Of a DNA stretch of 64,000 bases, positions 44,584 to 56,081 are shown piece by piece. Where the stretch lies: assembly GCA_014058105.1 (NCBI GenBank), contig JACGCM010001245.1:1922001-1986000 (forward strand), written 5' to 3'. The translations under genes were made by a program, and so were the position numbers. The DNA comes from Kingdonia uniflora. Its lineage: Eukaryota > Streptophyta > Magnoliopsida > Ranunculales > Circaeasteraceae. A model generated the notes under the pieces. The model made no database searches. It saw only the letters and a list, made by a program, of their open reading frames with translations, and was not told where the DNA came from. Position 1 is the first letter of the stretch, and every line of letters begins with the position of its first letter.

Positions 44584-46745
44584 CTACACAACATTCACCA
44601 CAGGATTGGCCACACTTTCTCCTTGATCTTCTACTGTACCACCTCTACTGACTTCGACAGCAGGGTTCGTTCCCGAAGCATCAGCCGCACCTCCAATTGT
44701 AGAACACCTTGCAACATTTCCAGCCCCATCCCCTTCAACCACAGGATCAACTACAACATCTTTAGTACCTTCCCCTATAGGGCTCACTCCCATCTCATCT
44801 GCCTGAGCAGTATCTTTGACAGTAGGCTCTTCGGTCGAAGGAAAGTGCTCGAAGGTCTCTTGATTATACCCAAACCCATCTATAAAGTTCTTCAGAGCCG
44901 TGGTAGTATCACATTCCTCATCATATTGTGCCTGGAGACGTGCTTTGTTGTCCATCAGCTACTCCTCTTTCTCAGCCAGTTTCACCTTCAACACTGTTCT
45001 CATCAGATTACTATTGGCAATCGCAACTTCGACTTCCCTCGTAACATCGGCTCTAATCTACAACTTCTCTCATCCTAGTACACTGACCTGGCTCTCCAAC
45101 GACATAATGGTCTTCGCCTGCTTTAGCTTTTCACTCGACACCTTTTGGGCTTTGTTATAATCTTGGGCCCATGGATTCACCTGCATGAATACTAGACTAC
45201 TCAGCAATTATCAAAGCATAATTGTAAGTTTGTAATTTCAAAAATACTTACCTAATGCAGAGCCTTGTTCATTTACTTCCCTACTTCATCTGGGTTCGTT
45301 CAACAAAGTGTAGCCATCAACGCGGCTGTTACTCGAGCATTTTCCTCCAGTTTGAACTCGCGTCGCCTTAAGATGGCCGATTCATCCTCATCCTCGGCCA
45401 ACTACTCATGAGGCTTCTTCTGCAAAGTTGTCTTCATCTGCTACACAGTCAAAGCTTCGTTAGTGACCTTACCTTTACCTTTGCTGGTCTGTCGTGGTAC
45501 CTCAGGAATTGTCTCGGGAACGCTCAACCGTACCGTCCCAAGACCTCTTCGCCGCTCCCTTGGTACATAGCTCGACTTTCGACTCAACCTGTCATAATCT
45601 ATCTCCCCTGCCCTCGTCGAAGAACTTCCTTCTTTCTTTTTTTATTTTAGTGCCCAACAGCTACAGGAACGTCCTTCAGTAAAGTATCCGTCTTTTTTCG
45701 CTCCTTTCTGATAATACCCAATTTCCTGAACACCCAATCTACCCACTTGTCATCCTAGTTGATTAGCTCATCGATATACATCCTCGGATGCTTCAGTGAA
45801 TTATTCGAGGGACCTACAAAATAATGAAGACAAGCTCAACAATCTACTCGAACCACATAATAAACAACCTTTAACTATTAACTTACTTGGATTATACAGC
45901 CTGTACTTCAGCTTATGTACTTCCTCTGCCTCTGCATTATCATAATTACCCTTACCATCACCAAATTCTTATCCCACCCACGCCGAGTCGAGCGCAGGTC
46001 AAATAACCATGGTTTGTCCATATGGCATTGGATGTGATACGTATCTGCCCTCTTATTTACTTTCCTCAAGTAGAACGATATGATGTTAACCACTCGATCA
46101 AGCCCCTCCTGTTACGCTTCAACTCCACATTCATCCCCTTGAAAACTCTTAATTATCTCATAAAAATTGTCATTCATCAGGTATGGGGCAACATCTCAGA
46201 AATTCAATACCTGCTTCACCAAGCCTTCGAAGAGGTAGCTGTATACCTAATCAAATCTGGCCTTTGAACGCCATCATCCTCTCCTGGGGGGTATCCTTAA
46301 ATGAGAACTTGGCCCTTACTGGCACTAGTATAACACCCACCATCGACAACCCGTGTTTCAACATAAATCAATCCAGTCTCGCCATTTCCTGAGCCGAGAC
46401 TGGCCCCGCCGCTGTCTCTGAATCATCCAAATCATCCCTATTATCACTCTGCTCCTCTTCCCCTTCATCCCTCTCATCCCCCGAAATGTCAACACTACCA
46501 TCATTCCCCTTTCCTTCCCCCTCCTCATTTTATTCTTCGTCACTCTCCTCGACTATTCGAGACCTACGACGGCTCCTAGTCGAAGCTCCAACCTCTTGCA
46601 CTACCATAGCCAATGGGGCATCTATTATAATTTCTAACTCTTCTACATCATTGCTCTCACCCCTCGACCTCGACTTGATACTTGGTTCGTTTGCTTCATC
46701 CTCCTCATCTACCAGCCTCATCCTCGAAGCTCGACAGGTACGCAT
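44584..46745 (-). pseudogene. Antisense extra ORF of element C
   Basis: Minus strand, opposite to pol. The N-terminal acidic, Ser/Glu-rich part (46,745-46,400) starts MRTCRASRMRLVDEEDEANE. A core follows with KGQI-LGIQLPLRRLGEAGIE (about 46,290-46,200, aligning with GLSLPLSNLVKGIMNL of A) and, after a gap, VNIISFYLRKVNKRADTYHI plus STRRGWDKNLVMV (46,093-45,908). Linker and helical pieces run 45,700-44,960. The last ORF (44,955-44,584) has ALKNFIDGFGYNQETFEHFP and an acidic Val/Gly-rich end. Same architecture as A, A2 and B, but a diverged family. A possible 5' UTR intron spans 47,043-46,756 (GTAAAC...TTTTGTAG). Confidence 0.65.
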
Positions 46746-46759
46746 TATACCCTACAAAA

Positions 46760-48488
46760 GAAGATGAGCAAAATTAGCTCGATATATTCGAGTGTCAAGT
46801 TTCGATATCATATTATTTTTTACCCTCCCTAAATTACCCAACCCACAGTAGAATGTTTGACTGCAACCCAAACCACCCCTTCACTCCTCCTAATTCAGCA
46901 CTTGGTCGGACCTCTAGGAACATGGGTTACCCCCTTCTTCAATCACATAGTTACAACCAAAAAGTATACTATACAGACATCGAACACATGAAGAAACAAC
47001 AACAAAATTGAAAGGTCTATCTTCCCTAAGTTATCAAAAGTTTACCTATTCGAGAAAATCCGATTTCTCAGCAACAATGAGGTATTCTTCTCTCCTTTCC
47101 AGCAAGCTCAGTAGCAACAATGGCATATGTTTTTCCCCTCTTCCTCCTTTTTTCTCTCTTTGATAATTGTTTGGGAACAGTGAATCTCTCTCTCCCCTCT
47201 TTAAATACCACCTAAGGACAATAAAAATGCCTCGATTTCCCCATTCACCATCATTACCACTCCCCCTCATTTTGGGCCACAATATGTTTTACCAATATTG
47301 CCCTTACTTTCTCCCACGTACGCGCCACACACTTACTCCAGCAAAATACTATTTTAGCCTTCCCGAAGCTTCTGACACACTGCCCAAAGCTGTCAAATCA
47401 AATCCACGTATCACCTCTACACCTTTTCCATAACCCAAGAAAGTATCATAATAACCTACAGCGGCACCCTAGGAATAATATCATCTCTGACATGTCGGCT
47501 ATTTTGGATGTCAAATTTTGCAGTCGAAGCACCCATGCCCAGTCACTAACATATTTGGGCTCTCTCATGCTTTCATTTTCGAACCATTGTCTGCATCCTA
47601 CTTTATTCCATCGTTCATACACATTAGTACTCGAACCTTTGGTCAGTATTTTTCTTAATATAACTGAACCCCAATGTTTTACCATTTTTAGTCATTTTCA
47701 TTACTTAAGTTCAACATTCGACAAATAATATCATGCCTACTTTATCATCGTCTACAACACCTAATATGGTTCGGCTATCATACTTTGACGAACATATTTT
47801 TCGCTCAAAAATAAAACAAAAGCCCTCAGGCCTACAAATGGGGGAGAAAGTAAAAGAACACCAACAACAGCAACTAAAATAATAACTTTACTACCACAAC
47901 TTTTCATAAAGCCCCCCTATTTACATACGGGGCAGTTCTTACAGAGCCCCGCCTCATCCTTGACCGCGTCCTCAACATCCACCTAGTCTTCTGCCAGGCT
48001 TTTCAGCAGATAGTACCGGTTAATGACGCTCGGCCCTAGCTACTGCATCACCCTCCACTAATGCCCGTACGACATCCCATAGATGGCCTCCCTCAGTTCC
48101 AGTACCACTAATTCAGGCAGCACCACATCTAACCCTTGATCCCTGAAGAATTTCTCCTTCAGGATAGTCGTCTTCTGTTCAATGCACCGCTCTCTCGCCT
48201 CCATCCTCTCTGGTACCGTGTGTTTGGTGTAGTTTCCATGTTTGGTTTACTCAAAGATGACAAAGATGAATGTTGAAAAGTCACACCCTAGCACCCCCTT
48301 TCATATCTTGATTAAAGGGCATTTATAACCCCATAATCAGCATTTACATTAATTACTCTCCTTAATTACTTTCCTCGGAACTACCCACATTCAGCAGTCA
48401 ACTCTTCAACTTCCCATGACTAACCAATTTTCTCAGCATGCGCCATCTGCACCAATTTATGAAGCCCCTGCTGAGAGGGGAAGAATAT
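46760..48488. other. 3' spacer of element C with antisense promoter candidate and PPT
   Basis: Holds a TATA-like box for the minus strand (TATTTAAA at 47,207-47,200), CT-rich stretches, and at the right end the purine tract GAGAGGGGAAGA next to the LTR. No conserved ORF. Confidence 0.5.
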
Positions 48489-49174
48489 AGTAGCCTACTC
48501 GTAGCCTTCCAATACTAGTCGAATACTCAAAAGCTACATCAAACCCTACCTAGAGATTTGAAGCCCAACTAGATAGCAACTAAGTCTAATAAGTCTTCCG
48601 ATATCAATTGAATGTTCGAAGACATTATAGTCGAAGCTGAAGACCGATGGCCAACACCAGATTTCAGCATCAGTAACAGAGAGACTTTGACCATGGTAAT
48701 ACATGGTCGAAGGCAGACACGTCTGACAGCCAGCTCACTAGAGAAAATAGTAAAATACGCCCCTTGACAGCTACAGTGTCAGAACCGACTCTGAGTACAG
48801 AACAGTTATCCCTAAAGGATATACATATAACCTAACCTCCCATGGTGACTCATCCCTTTCTATATCCAATAAATAGGAAGTAGGAGGTACTATGAAGAGG
48901 TTAGAATATCTCTCCCTCAAGGCCCTACAAGATTACCTTTGAATACCCTGTAACTCATTTTACCTTCGATCTATCTGCTAACTTGATATATATAATATCA
49001 ATCATTAAAATTCTCGCTAGAGGTCGTGGAGTAACCCATTCTAGGACTCCATGCAAGTGTATTACTTTTGTAATATAGTTTACTATTATCTTGTATACTT
49101 GTTTAAACCCTAGGTCGAAGATGACCCCGTGGTGTAAGAACTAGTTTCCCCTCTTACGAAACTTGGCTCCTACA
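48489..49174 (+). repeat. 3' LTR of element C (686 bp)
   Basis: Aligns with 37,446-38,132 and ends GGCTCCTACA. The terminal TG reads AG, and the TATA box is changed to AATAAATAG (48,868-48,876). Confidence 0.9.
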
Positions 49175-51069
49175 CCGACCTCAGCCCGGCGATAGTTGCC
49201 ACAACGATAACCCCGGTTGTACTTAATAAAGTAGATTTTTTAGCTGGGCTACACAACAGCAAGCCCAAGCTTATCAAACACAAGACCCGACTCCTGGTCC
49301 GAAGCTACCAAATCCAAATCAAGCTCAGTCGGTTCAGACCCGTGTTGCCGAACTCGATCCAGTGGGTTATGGACCCGAACTACCTGCAGCTAGTGGAGAC
49401 ACAACCCAAAGCTTCTGGGCTCGATGAGTTAGGCTTCACCAATCTACAACAGGCCTGGACTTCAATGAAATTAACCCTGAGTGGTGGGCCCCTTATAAAC
49501 TTCAGGCAACTTTTGAAAGTTTCAATGTTTTAAAAAATGGGGGACCCTTCGCAACTAATCCTCTTCACCCCTCCCTGGGTATCGACCCTCTCCATACAAA
49601 GCCATCACCGTATTTTGTGAACCGAGCTATCCATCCCGTGCATAGAAAACCACCCCAACAAACACTACTAGGGGACTTAGGTCACCGATAGTTCTAAGGG
49701 GAGAGAACGGTACAACCACTGACATTGACCGACCGACAATTACCACGAACAGAGACACCCCATTAGGTACCCGTAGAGCGTCGCTCCCACCGACAGACCC
49801 ATACCGTAACAACCCTTATACCGACACCGGTAAATGACCTATACTGGTGATGAATCCTAAGTTTGGCTTTGAATTCTGACCACCCTAAGGCGATGGATGG
49901 GGGTCGCGTAATGATGATGATGTGTTCACTGTTCAGTCGAACAGGTGACGTAAAACTATGGGTTTCGTTATATGCAGGCCGAAAGGATATAGAGAAGAAA
50001 GACAATTCAATGGGAGAAACTAGGGTCATGGTTTTCACCCCCCGGTTGACACCTCATTGTGTGACCGTTACCGACAGCATCCACCTGGTTCACCTCCCTG
50101 TCCGCTAAGGCATCCATACGCTACAACTTGGCAAGATGATGAGTACAGTTTGGACTATAAAGAGAAACTGCGACCATAGCTGCGATGAAAGGGTAAAGGC
50201 AATGACATTGAAGCCTTGACCAAAGCTATTTCAGAACTAACACATGATGTTCACCTCAAAGTACCAGATTTCAACAAAAAAACTGACGCAGATACCTTTA
50301 CAGAGTGGTTGGATAAAGTTGAGCGTCTCTTCAACTACAAGAACTATGGAGACCTCAAATAGGTTATGATCATTGAGTCCCGCCTTACTGGTTCTATTCT
50401 CATCTGGTGAAACGGTGCTCAATAGGCAAGGCATACATCAGGTTATCGTCCCATTTTAAAATGGTCAAAAATGTAGTGAGAGAGCTGAAGGAGAGGTTTA
50501 TCTCTATAAACTACGGCAAAGTCATATTTGGAAAACTTCAGTCCCTCAAAATGGATCTCTCTTCCCTTGATGATTACACTGATCAGTTTTATCTTCTTGA
50601 GGTATGTGCACGACTTCATGAGACTGAGCAGCAGTGGGTTAGTAAGTACAAGTCTGGTCTGACAAAGAAACTCCAGGAGGTAACAACGCTTCAACCCATC
50701 TTTTAGCTTGCTGAAATTGTACAGATGAACAAACAGGCATGCGAGTTATATGCACAGTATCGCCCTTCGATTCCAGTAGCAACACCGACAACCCCAGCTA
50801 TTCTAACAATCATGGTACCACGTATCTTTGTTTAAGGTAACTGTTATGGATGTGGCAAACTAGAGCACCAAAATCATGATTGTCCTGTATTTGCTAAAAA
50901 GGTTATTCTAGTCATGGATGGTATGCGTGAGAGTGTGATAACAACAGTTCAACGTGTTTTGCAGGATGAAGATAAAGTAGAGACTGGGATGCATACTACA
51001 TTCGTGCGTGAGTCCTCTGAAGCACTGCCCCCTTGATTTCGTGGATAAAATCTTCTTAGACGGAGGGTT
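49175..51069 (+). pseudogene. Gag (main part, zinc knuckle) of gag-only element
   Basis: 49,175-50,200 is decayed and only locally protein-like. From about 50,230 the plus strand codes a gypsy gag: ADTFTEWLDKVERLFNYKNY, a damaged SRLTGSILIW segment, then VRELKERFISINYG, LDDYTDQFYLLEVCARLHET and WVSKYKSGLTKKLQEVTTLQ (50,407-50,706). KQACELYAQYRPS and a CCHC zinc knuckle CYGCGKLEHQNHDC (about 50,840-50,885) complete it. A short tail FVRESSEALPP ends near 51,035. No protease, RT or integrase follows before the LTR at 51,070. Confidence 0.8.
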
Positions 51070-51397
51070 TGAGGTGACACTTTACTTATAGGGTCGTCTA
51101 CTCATGTGTGACTTATGTTAATTTTTGCTTAGCTTAGGCTCTGTTGAAGAGGTCCAATATGGGTTATTGGCAGTTTCTATTTTTTTGGTTAGTTTCCTAA
51201 TTGGATAGGTTAGGGGAGATATTGTAGGAGTGATCCTAGGGAAACCTAGGTTATAAGGAGAGAGGGTAGCATAATCTCAGAGGTAGTTGTTAATGAAAAG
51301 TGTATTTGTTTAATAGAAACTAGTAGTTTTCTCTAACTCTCAAATACAACGTGATCTTCTTACAAATCTCGTTTTCGCGTTCGTAGTAATCACGTCA
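51070..51397 (+). repeat. 3' LTR of gag-only element
   Basis: Pair of 36,691-37,019. A purine-rich GACGGAGGG precedes it at about 51,059-51,067. Confidence 0.88.
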
Positions 51398-52835
51398 AAA
51401 TCTCTTTTAACAATTTCCAAGCCAACATTTAAATTCGGAATAAAGGTTAAAATTGTGTTGATGCTGCCCTATAGGATCTTTAAGTTTCATAAGATGTTTA
51501 TAAGCAGACTTGACACTGAACTTTCTATTAGTTTCTGGAAGACATCTTACTCAATCAGATTAAAGAATTGGGGATAATGGTATTGCAAGAATAGTTTGAG
51601 CTTCATGAGAAGAAAAAAAAACTCTTCAATCAAATCCCTTCTCCAAAGCCTATTCTGATGATCTATAAGATTTGATACCCAATAATAGGGTTGATTAAAG
51701 TGATGTGGACCCATAAGTTGATGGTCAAGTATATTGGGAATCCACTTATCCAACCAAATTTGGATTCGTCTACCAGTTCTAATCTCCCAGCCTATAAAAC
51801 CTTGAATATGATCCCTCACTGTAAGATATTAATCCTTCCATATCCTAGCATCATAATTTACCTTTATACAATGAAGGAAAGAAGTAGAATAGTGTTTTTG
51901 TTTGAGAAATTGTGTAAGAAAAGCTTCAGGTTTACTTAGTAATTTCCAGCAAGTTTTTGCCAACATAGCAATGTTTTGCTCAAAAGCATGTCGGATGTTA
52001 ATCCTTCCTTCAGCTTTAGGAGAACATATTTTACTCCATTTGAGAAGATGAGCTTTAGGCTGTCCATTCTCCTTAGATCCCCACCAAAAATTAGCTGCAA
52101 GAGAGCATCCATTTTATTGAGTGAGCTCTTAGAGTGTAGGGCACTAGACATTTGATAAATGGGAATATTCTGAGCTACATACTTAAAGTGGTTCTACTAG
52201 CCGGACTAAAACATTTAGTTTGCTAATTTTGAATTCTTTATTTAAATTGAGATAGAGTATTAGCATAATCATCAATTTTTGATCTAGACAGCTTAAGAGG
52301 TGTGCCCAAATATCTAGAAGAAATTTATTCCCTTTGGATGCCTAAAACTCTTCTAACAATAGCCCCTAATCTATGATTAATATTAGGGCTCATGAACACC
52401 TCAGATTTTTGATAATTAACCTCTTGACCATATAAGTTCTGATAATTGGCAAGAATATCTTTAATCCACCCCGTCTCTTCCATACTAGCTCTACAGAATA
52501 AGAAGGAATCATCAACAAAAAAACATATGTGAAATTGGGGGAACATGTGTGCCAATAGAATCCCATGTATATGTTTTTGCTATGATTCCTTATTAATCAT
52601 TCTTGCCAGAACCTCAGTACACAGAATAAACGATGAGGAAACAAAGGATCTCCTTGTCTCAAGCCTCTTGCAGGTTTGATAAGGCCATAAGGTGAACCAT
52701 TCAACTTAACTGAATAAGAAACATATGAACCAATGTCTTGTAAAAGAGATACAAAAGGTCCTTGTATACCAAAAGCTTCAAGTGTAGAAAAAAGGAAATC
52801 CTATTCCACTGTATCATAAGCTTGTAGTGATTTTA
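51398..52835 (-). pseudogene. LINE reverse transcriptase part, continuing the LINE at 36,690
   Basis: Minus strand in order: AYDTVE-DFLFSTLEAFGIQG near 52,830, SYSVKLNGSPYGLIKPARGL then RQGDPL (52,730-52,650), and the active-site box HICFFVDDSFLFCRASMEE (52,540; F-V-D-D kept). NYQNLYGQEVNYQKSEVF follows, then a damaged thumb and GWEIRTGRRIQIWLDKWIPN (51,770). The sequence up to 51,403 leads into the zinc-finger part that resumes at 36,690. The endonuclease and the start of RT are missing, consistent with 5' truncation, which is common for LINEs. Confidence 0.82.
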
Positions 52836-54229
52836 AGGTTGAGGTATTTATTTCAAATAACAATATTTTATACTAATGATAAATGATATAAGGTGAAGGT
52901 ATCAATTTCGTTTCCTATGTAATTAATTAACTTAACAACTCAGCTTTGTTAATACTTGCTTTTAGTAATTTTTCATTTGATCGCCGAATTTTATAATATA
53001 TATATTTTTTTATGGTAATGGCAGATGAAGAATATGAGGCAACTGGTTATCCTCTGCCTTATTTAGTCACAATTTGAATGAAGTCCCTTTGACTATTGGT
53101 GTTAATTATTCATCCAGTGGTGGCATAGTCTATATTACGTGTTGTACTTCTAACAATTGGTAGTGGCATTTGAGACTTCACTATTGGAAATAGAAGATAC
53201 TCGCTTCATCATTTTCTCGACAACTGATAATGATCGCTAAATTTTTTGCCCTTCACAGCTTTTTCTTGAGAAGGTTAAAAGAATTTAAATTTCCATATCT
53301 GAGGGTGAGGGTGTAGAGTTGTTCATCATGGAGGATGCCATGTTATTTAGAAGATGCATCTAATCTTTTAATAATAGGTTTGTTTTCCCTTACCAATTAC
53401 CAAACTTTTAATGTTTTTACCTCTCTTGATATTACCAACACTCAAAATTGTAAGCATATGCATGTGCTTTTCAATAGTAATTAAAACTGGTATAATTTAT
53501 GTGTTTTCCTAGGCTTCTTTAGCCGTAATTTTTGTGGGGGTTAGAGGGAGATGTTTTCGTAGCAGATAATTATGGTCTTTTAGCTGGGCTAGTACCATTA
53601 TAGGCTCACTTCACCTTACCCTTCACCACCGTCCGTACAAGAAAGCTTGGCGCAAATCTTTAGGCAAAACAGTGCAACTCCTACTTACTAAAATAAGCAG
53701 ATGGGTTGCCAGGGATCCGTCATCAAAAGGAAAATGGTCTTGACCTCCCAAGCTATTTGGCAAAATTTTCTCGCAATCCTCACTTCTAGGAAAAACGAAG
53801 ACCCAATTTTTCTGTTAAGTGCAAAATATATCTTCTTTATATGTCATAGAGTTATCTTCTTGATGGGTGTATTGCAATATAATTTGAGGATGGATCTCAT
53901 CGAGTCAGATTTACTTAGAAAGTAAAACAAGCAACAATGAAAGGGTCTCACAGAGTCACAGGTAACTTAATCATGCCACCATTACTCTTATCTCATTCAA
54001 ATTGTTCCTTTTATGTCGCATGTATATTTGCAACAAGTTATGGCTGGACCTACTTACCAGATCCAACTTTTTAAGTCTGTTATTTCTCTCCCCATAACCA
54101 CCATATTCTCTCATAGATGTTCAGTATATTTAAAAATTATTTGAATATTCTCAAACCACTACATTTGTTCACTTGCTGTTATGCCTTTATGAATTTGATA
54201 ATAATCATAAATTCTTTTAGTAACATGAG
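52836..54229. other. Unassigned A/T-rich sequence
   Basis: No domain, LTR pair or conserved ORF recognised. ORFs of 60-80 codons (for example 53,701-53,925) lack familiar motifs. It could be old intergenic sequence or intron of a gene continuing to the right, but I see nothing that decides this. Confidence 0.3.
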
Positions 54230-54789
54230 TATATGGGGCGAGAGGAGCTTTTCTGGTTATCAAGATACAAGTATCGTGTATCTTATAATTTTGTTCTAAA
54301 TACTTCAAGTCTCAACTTTGACCATAATACATTTACTCGACCTCATCAACATACGACCACGTGGCACATTTGTAGCACATTGTGGAGCAGTTACAAAGAA
54401 GAAGAGTTACTCAAGCCATTATACAACCATTATGAAGACTCATCAAAACTATGATTGTAATGTTCACCATTAAAGTGAATAACAATCATAAAATGGTCGT
54501 ATTATAAGACCTATAAATAGGACCAGAGAACTACAGGTTAGTGACAGACTTTTCCTATCAAGAAAGTCTTGAGACAGGAAAATTCTACATAAAACTATCC
54601 AGAGCATTCTTTGCAATAGCTAGCCATCATCCATAATATGTTTCTTTCTAAAATCTTCAAGAAAGGTCGTGGTTTTTAACCTGTTCAAAGATTTTCCATG
54701 CTAAATCTTTTGTCAGTGATTACTTGTTAGCGCTTTGATTATCTTTGGTGTGAGATACTAAGTTCGAGATACAAAATTAAGCTCTTATA
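54230..54789 (+). repeat. LTR-like remnant related to Tat LTRs of A/A2
   Basis: The right part resembles the A and A2 LTRs: GGTCGTGGTTTTTAACCTGT, CAAAGATTTTCCATGCTAAA, and a final AAATTAAGCTCTTATA against AAATTAAGCCATTACA. TATA box TATAAATAG lies at 54,512-54,520. The left end is a guess from the distance of the TATA box. No internal sequence is attached, so it may be a solo LTR. Confidence 0.5.
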
Positions 54790-55030
54790 TTACCCTTTTC
54801 TGTTTCTCGATTATATTGCCTTTCTAGAGTCGTCACTGTTTGTGAGTTTGCTTCTAGTTACAATTCTTAGAAAGAAGAGAGGGGTGCATAATGGATGAGA
54901 TAAGTATGAGGATGGAGGGAAGGAGATGGACTTATAATATCAAAATTCTTGCTTTCACATGATTTTTTTTCCTTGTTTAAATCATATATGTATTATTGAT
55001 ACCTAACTTAGTTTCTTTTCTTCAAGTTAA
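54790..55030. other. Spacer left of copia-type element
   Basis: Ends in GTTAA (55,026-55,030), one copy of the target duplication. Confidence 0.5.
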
Positions 55031-56059
55031 TGAAATAAAATAGTTACTTGAGACTAATCGATTTCGATTAATTTTAGGTCAAAGTTAATAGGTCTGAAAA
55101 ACCTGGCCTAATTTCAAGTTGGTTTAATGTTCTAGTGACAACAAGTAAAGGTAAATTAAGCACAAGAACAGGCAATTTTAACCCTGTGGGAAACCTTTCT
55201 CAGGAGAAAAACCTGCAGGTCACTGCCGAATCACCCGATAGCTAAACAATCCAATATTGAAACAAAATTACAAGAATTTATTTACTTATAAACTTGATAA
55301 GCACATCCTGTGGTTACCTCTCTTCTAATTAAACTCCTCGTAATCAATTCCACGTTCTCGCAATGCCTCTCCTCGGATAACGCACTAAAACTTTAAAGCT
55401 TGAATTGCTCAAACTCATAAAATCTAAAATTGGATTTTGGTTTCTCAATCTTCGATTGATTCAATTTGAGTTTTACTTCACATTGAATCACTCATTGAAA
55501 TCTATCTTCTCTCTAAAATCTCTAGCCCTTGAAAAAAGTCTTTTGGAAGAGGTGAAAAGTAAAATAAAAAAGGATGTCTTTTATAAGAAAACAAAAAACC
55601 CGAAGTCTGTTTGAAAAGAGAAATAGTTTGTTGGAACAAACAATGTTTTATTTGAACAGAACTAAGATCCTATTCAAAGAAACAAGGTTTATGAGTAACC
55701 TGTTCGAACAGAGAAAAAATCTGTTCGAACAGGGTCTGCTCGAATAGAGAAAAATTATGTTCGAATAGGGTATGTTCAAATAGAATAAAAAAACTGTTCC
55801 AACAGGGTCTGTTCTAACAGAAAAAAGTATGTTCTAACAAAAACCTATATCTTCATAAAAATATAATTTCTTTTTGGCCTTTTGTAAAATATTAAGGGCT
55901 TGATATTTTTGTGCGAAGAGGTACAAACCCATGTACCTATTCAGTGTCAGTCCAGCTCTAGTCGCTCCATGTACAATCTCTAACAACGAGTAACCACGAG
56001 GTAGTGCTGACACCTATTCTAGATACGGAATGAAACTAACTCCAAATATGGATGTTTCA
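55031..56059 (-). repeat. 3' LTR of copia-type element (1,029 bp)
   Basis: In minus sense TGAAACATCC...TTTTATTTCA. Contains the TTCGAA motif array at about 55,600-55,850, with more units than the other LTR. ORFs inside are not called. Confidence 0.9.
55600..55850. repeat. TTCGAA palindrome array, copia-type 3' LTR
   Basis: CCTGTTCGAACAGAG, TCTGTTCGAACAGGG, CTGCTCGAATAGAG, ATGTTCGAATAGGG, ATGTTCAAATAGAA, CTGTTCCAACAGGG and TCTGTTCTAACAG follow one another at 15-30-bp spacing. Two are perfect CTGTTCGAACAG palindromes. Confidence 0.85.
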
Positions 56060-56081
56060 ATCTCCCCCTTTGGTTAATTTC

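Larger units (their letters stand above)
37446..49174 (+). mobile_element. Tat-like Ty3/gypsy element C, nearly complete, nested
   Basis: Both LTRs (37,446-38,132 and 48,489-49,174, about 10% different by eye) and a PBS-like TGGCGCCATCT (38,135-38,145) are present. A truncated gag, protease, RT, RNase H and integrase run to about 43,080. Then come a roughly 218-bp tandem repeat block, an antisense extra ORF (44,584-46,745), a spacer, and the PPT GAGAGGGGAAGA (about 48,473-48,484). Flanks: if the LTR starts at the TG (37,446) the 5-bp flanks do not match. If it starts three bases earlier (TATTG / TATAG in both LTRs), the flanks ACGAC and CCGAC agree at 4 of 5. All ORFs are broken. Confidence 0.88.
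36691..51397 (+). mobile_element. Gag-only LTR retrotransposon (TR-GAG type), host of element C
   Basis: LTRs 36,691-37,019 (329 bp) and 51,070-51,397 (328 bp) with inverted ends TGATG...TGCA / TGAGG...CGTCA. A PBS follows the first, and a purine stretch (GACGGAGGG) precedes the second. Flanks AAATG (36,686-36,690) and AAATC (51,398-51,402) agree at 4 of 5 bases. Removing element C leaves about 2.3 kb of interior that codes gag with a zinc knuckle and nothing else: the 3' LTR starts about 130 bp after the knuckle region. It lies inside a LINE, whose sequence resumes on both sides. Confidence 0.82.
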
